A stretch of 64,000 nucleotides of DNA from CAVTOA01 sp963736285. GTDB taxonomy: Bacteria; Actinomycetota; Actinomycetes; Mycobacteriales; QHCE01. Of the stretch, positions 63,956 through 64,000 are shown one piece after another. The notes under the pieces are model-generated. The model was not told the origin of the DNA and searched no databases. It was given only the letters and a program-made list of their open reading frames with translations. A program made the position numbers and the translations under genes. The stretch is taken from NCBI GenBank assembly GCA_963736285.1, contig CAVTOA010000001.1, forward strand, positions 1-64,000, written 5' to 3'. Positions within the stretch are counted from its first letter, which is position 1. Each line of letters begins with the position of its first letter.

Positions 63956-64000
63956 ATGACGATCCATCATCCGATGCCCGCCACCCCCGAACTGGCCACC
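63956..64000 (+). CDS. Start of an unidentified gene (partial)
   Basis: ATG 63956 follows GAGGTGGG and opens a frame (MTIHHPMPATPELAT) that runs to the window end. 15 codons are too few for identification. It might be ribF or another gene of this conserved block. It could be by chance. Confidence 0.35.
   Translation, partial: MTIHHPMPATPELAT

Overview
The window is one continuous stretch of an actinobacterial chromosome of fairly high GC. The gene order is the conserved housekeeping backbone of Actinobacteria: coaD-sepIVA-DUF177-rpmF-rnc-mutM, acyP-smc-ftsY-ffh, rpsP-KH-rimM-trmD-rplS-lepB-rnhB-DUF2469-yraN-comM-dprA-xerC, rpsB-tsf-pyrH-frr-cdsA-rlmN, dxr-rip-ispG-GNAT-map and rimP-nusA-ylxR-infB-rbfA-truB. 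Actinobacterial marker families (DUF2469, DUF2631, DUF4439, DUF397, tandem-DivIVA and SepIVA-like proteins, a NamH homologue) agree with this. No rRNA, tRNA, CRISPR array, prophage or insertion sequence was recognised. The order or family cannot be fixed from sequence alone; a Micromonosporales, Glycomycetales or Pseudonocardiales relative would fit.

Layout. 1-3.2 kb: ribosome assembly, L32, RNase III, MutM. 3.2-6.5 kb: a palindromic repeat, an ABC exporter pair, a secreted CAP protein, acylphosphatase. 6.7-16.9 kb: Smc, FtsY and Ffh, interrupted by a Doc-type toxin-antitoxin pair, an APH-like kinase and a two-RCK potassium channel protein. 17-20.9 kb: VapBC, an amidohydrolase, ProS. 21.2-31.3 kb: one long ribosome/tRNA/secretion/DNA-uptake gene series. 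31.2-39.3 kb: an M23 peptidase, translation factors, CDP-DAG synthase, RlmN and a DivIVA-domain protein. 39.4-45 kb: a secreted protease, two methyltransferases, NamH, PAP2 and TetR. 45.2-52.3 kb: MEP isoprenoid genes, the site-2 protease, Amt and Map. 52.3-56.9 kb: accessory genes, including a third toxin-antitoxin-like pair. 57.1-63.9 kb: the nusA-infB series.

Two features need care. First, at least 19 single-base indels break reading frames in 11 genes, including essential smc, rpsB, infB and map. In each the protein continues in another frame, and removing the indel restores a length divisible by three and the normal family length. This looks like consensus error in the assembly, not gene decay; spans below cover the whole gene. 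Second, intergenic gaps carry a family of 48-bp palindromic elements with conserved ends (GACCGGTG...ACCGGTCAAACA), at 3260-3373 (two copies head to head), 13513-13560 and 53023-53070, plus a related perfect hairpin at 54518-54569. I could not assign it to a known family.

The genes mostly serve translation, co-translational secretion (Ffh, FtsY, LepB x2), envelope building (MEP pathway, CdsA, NamH, PAP2, DivIVA-type proteins) and chromosome maintenance (Smc, XerC, MutM, RNase HII).
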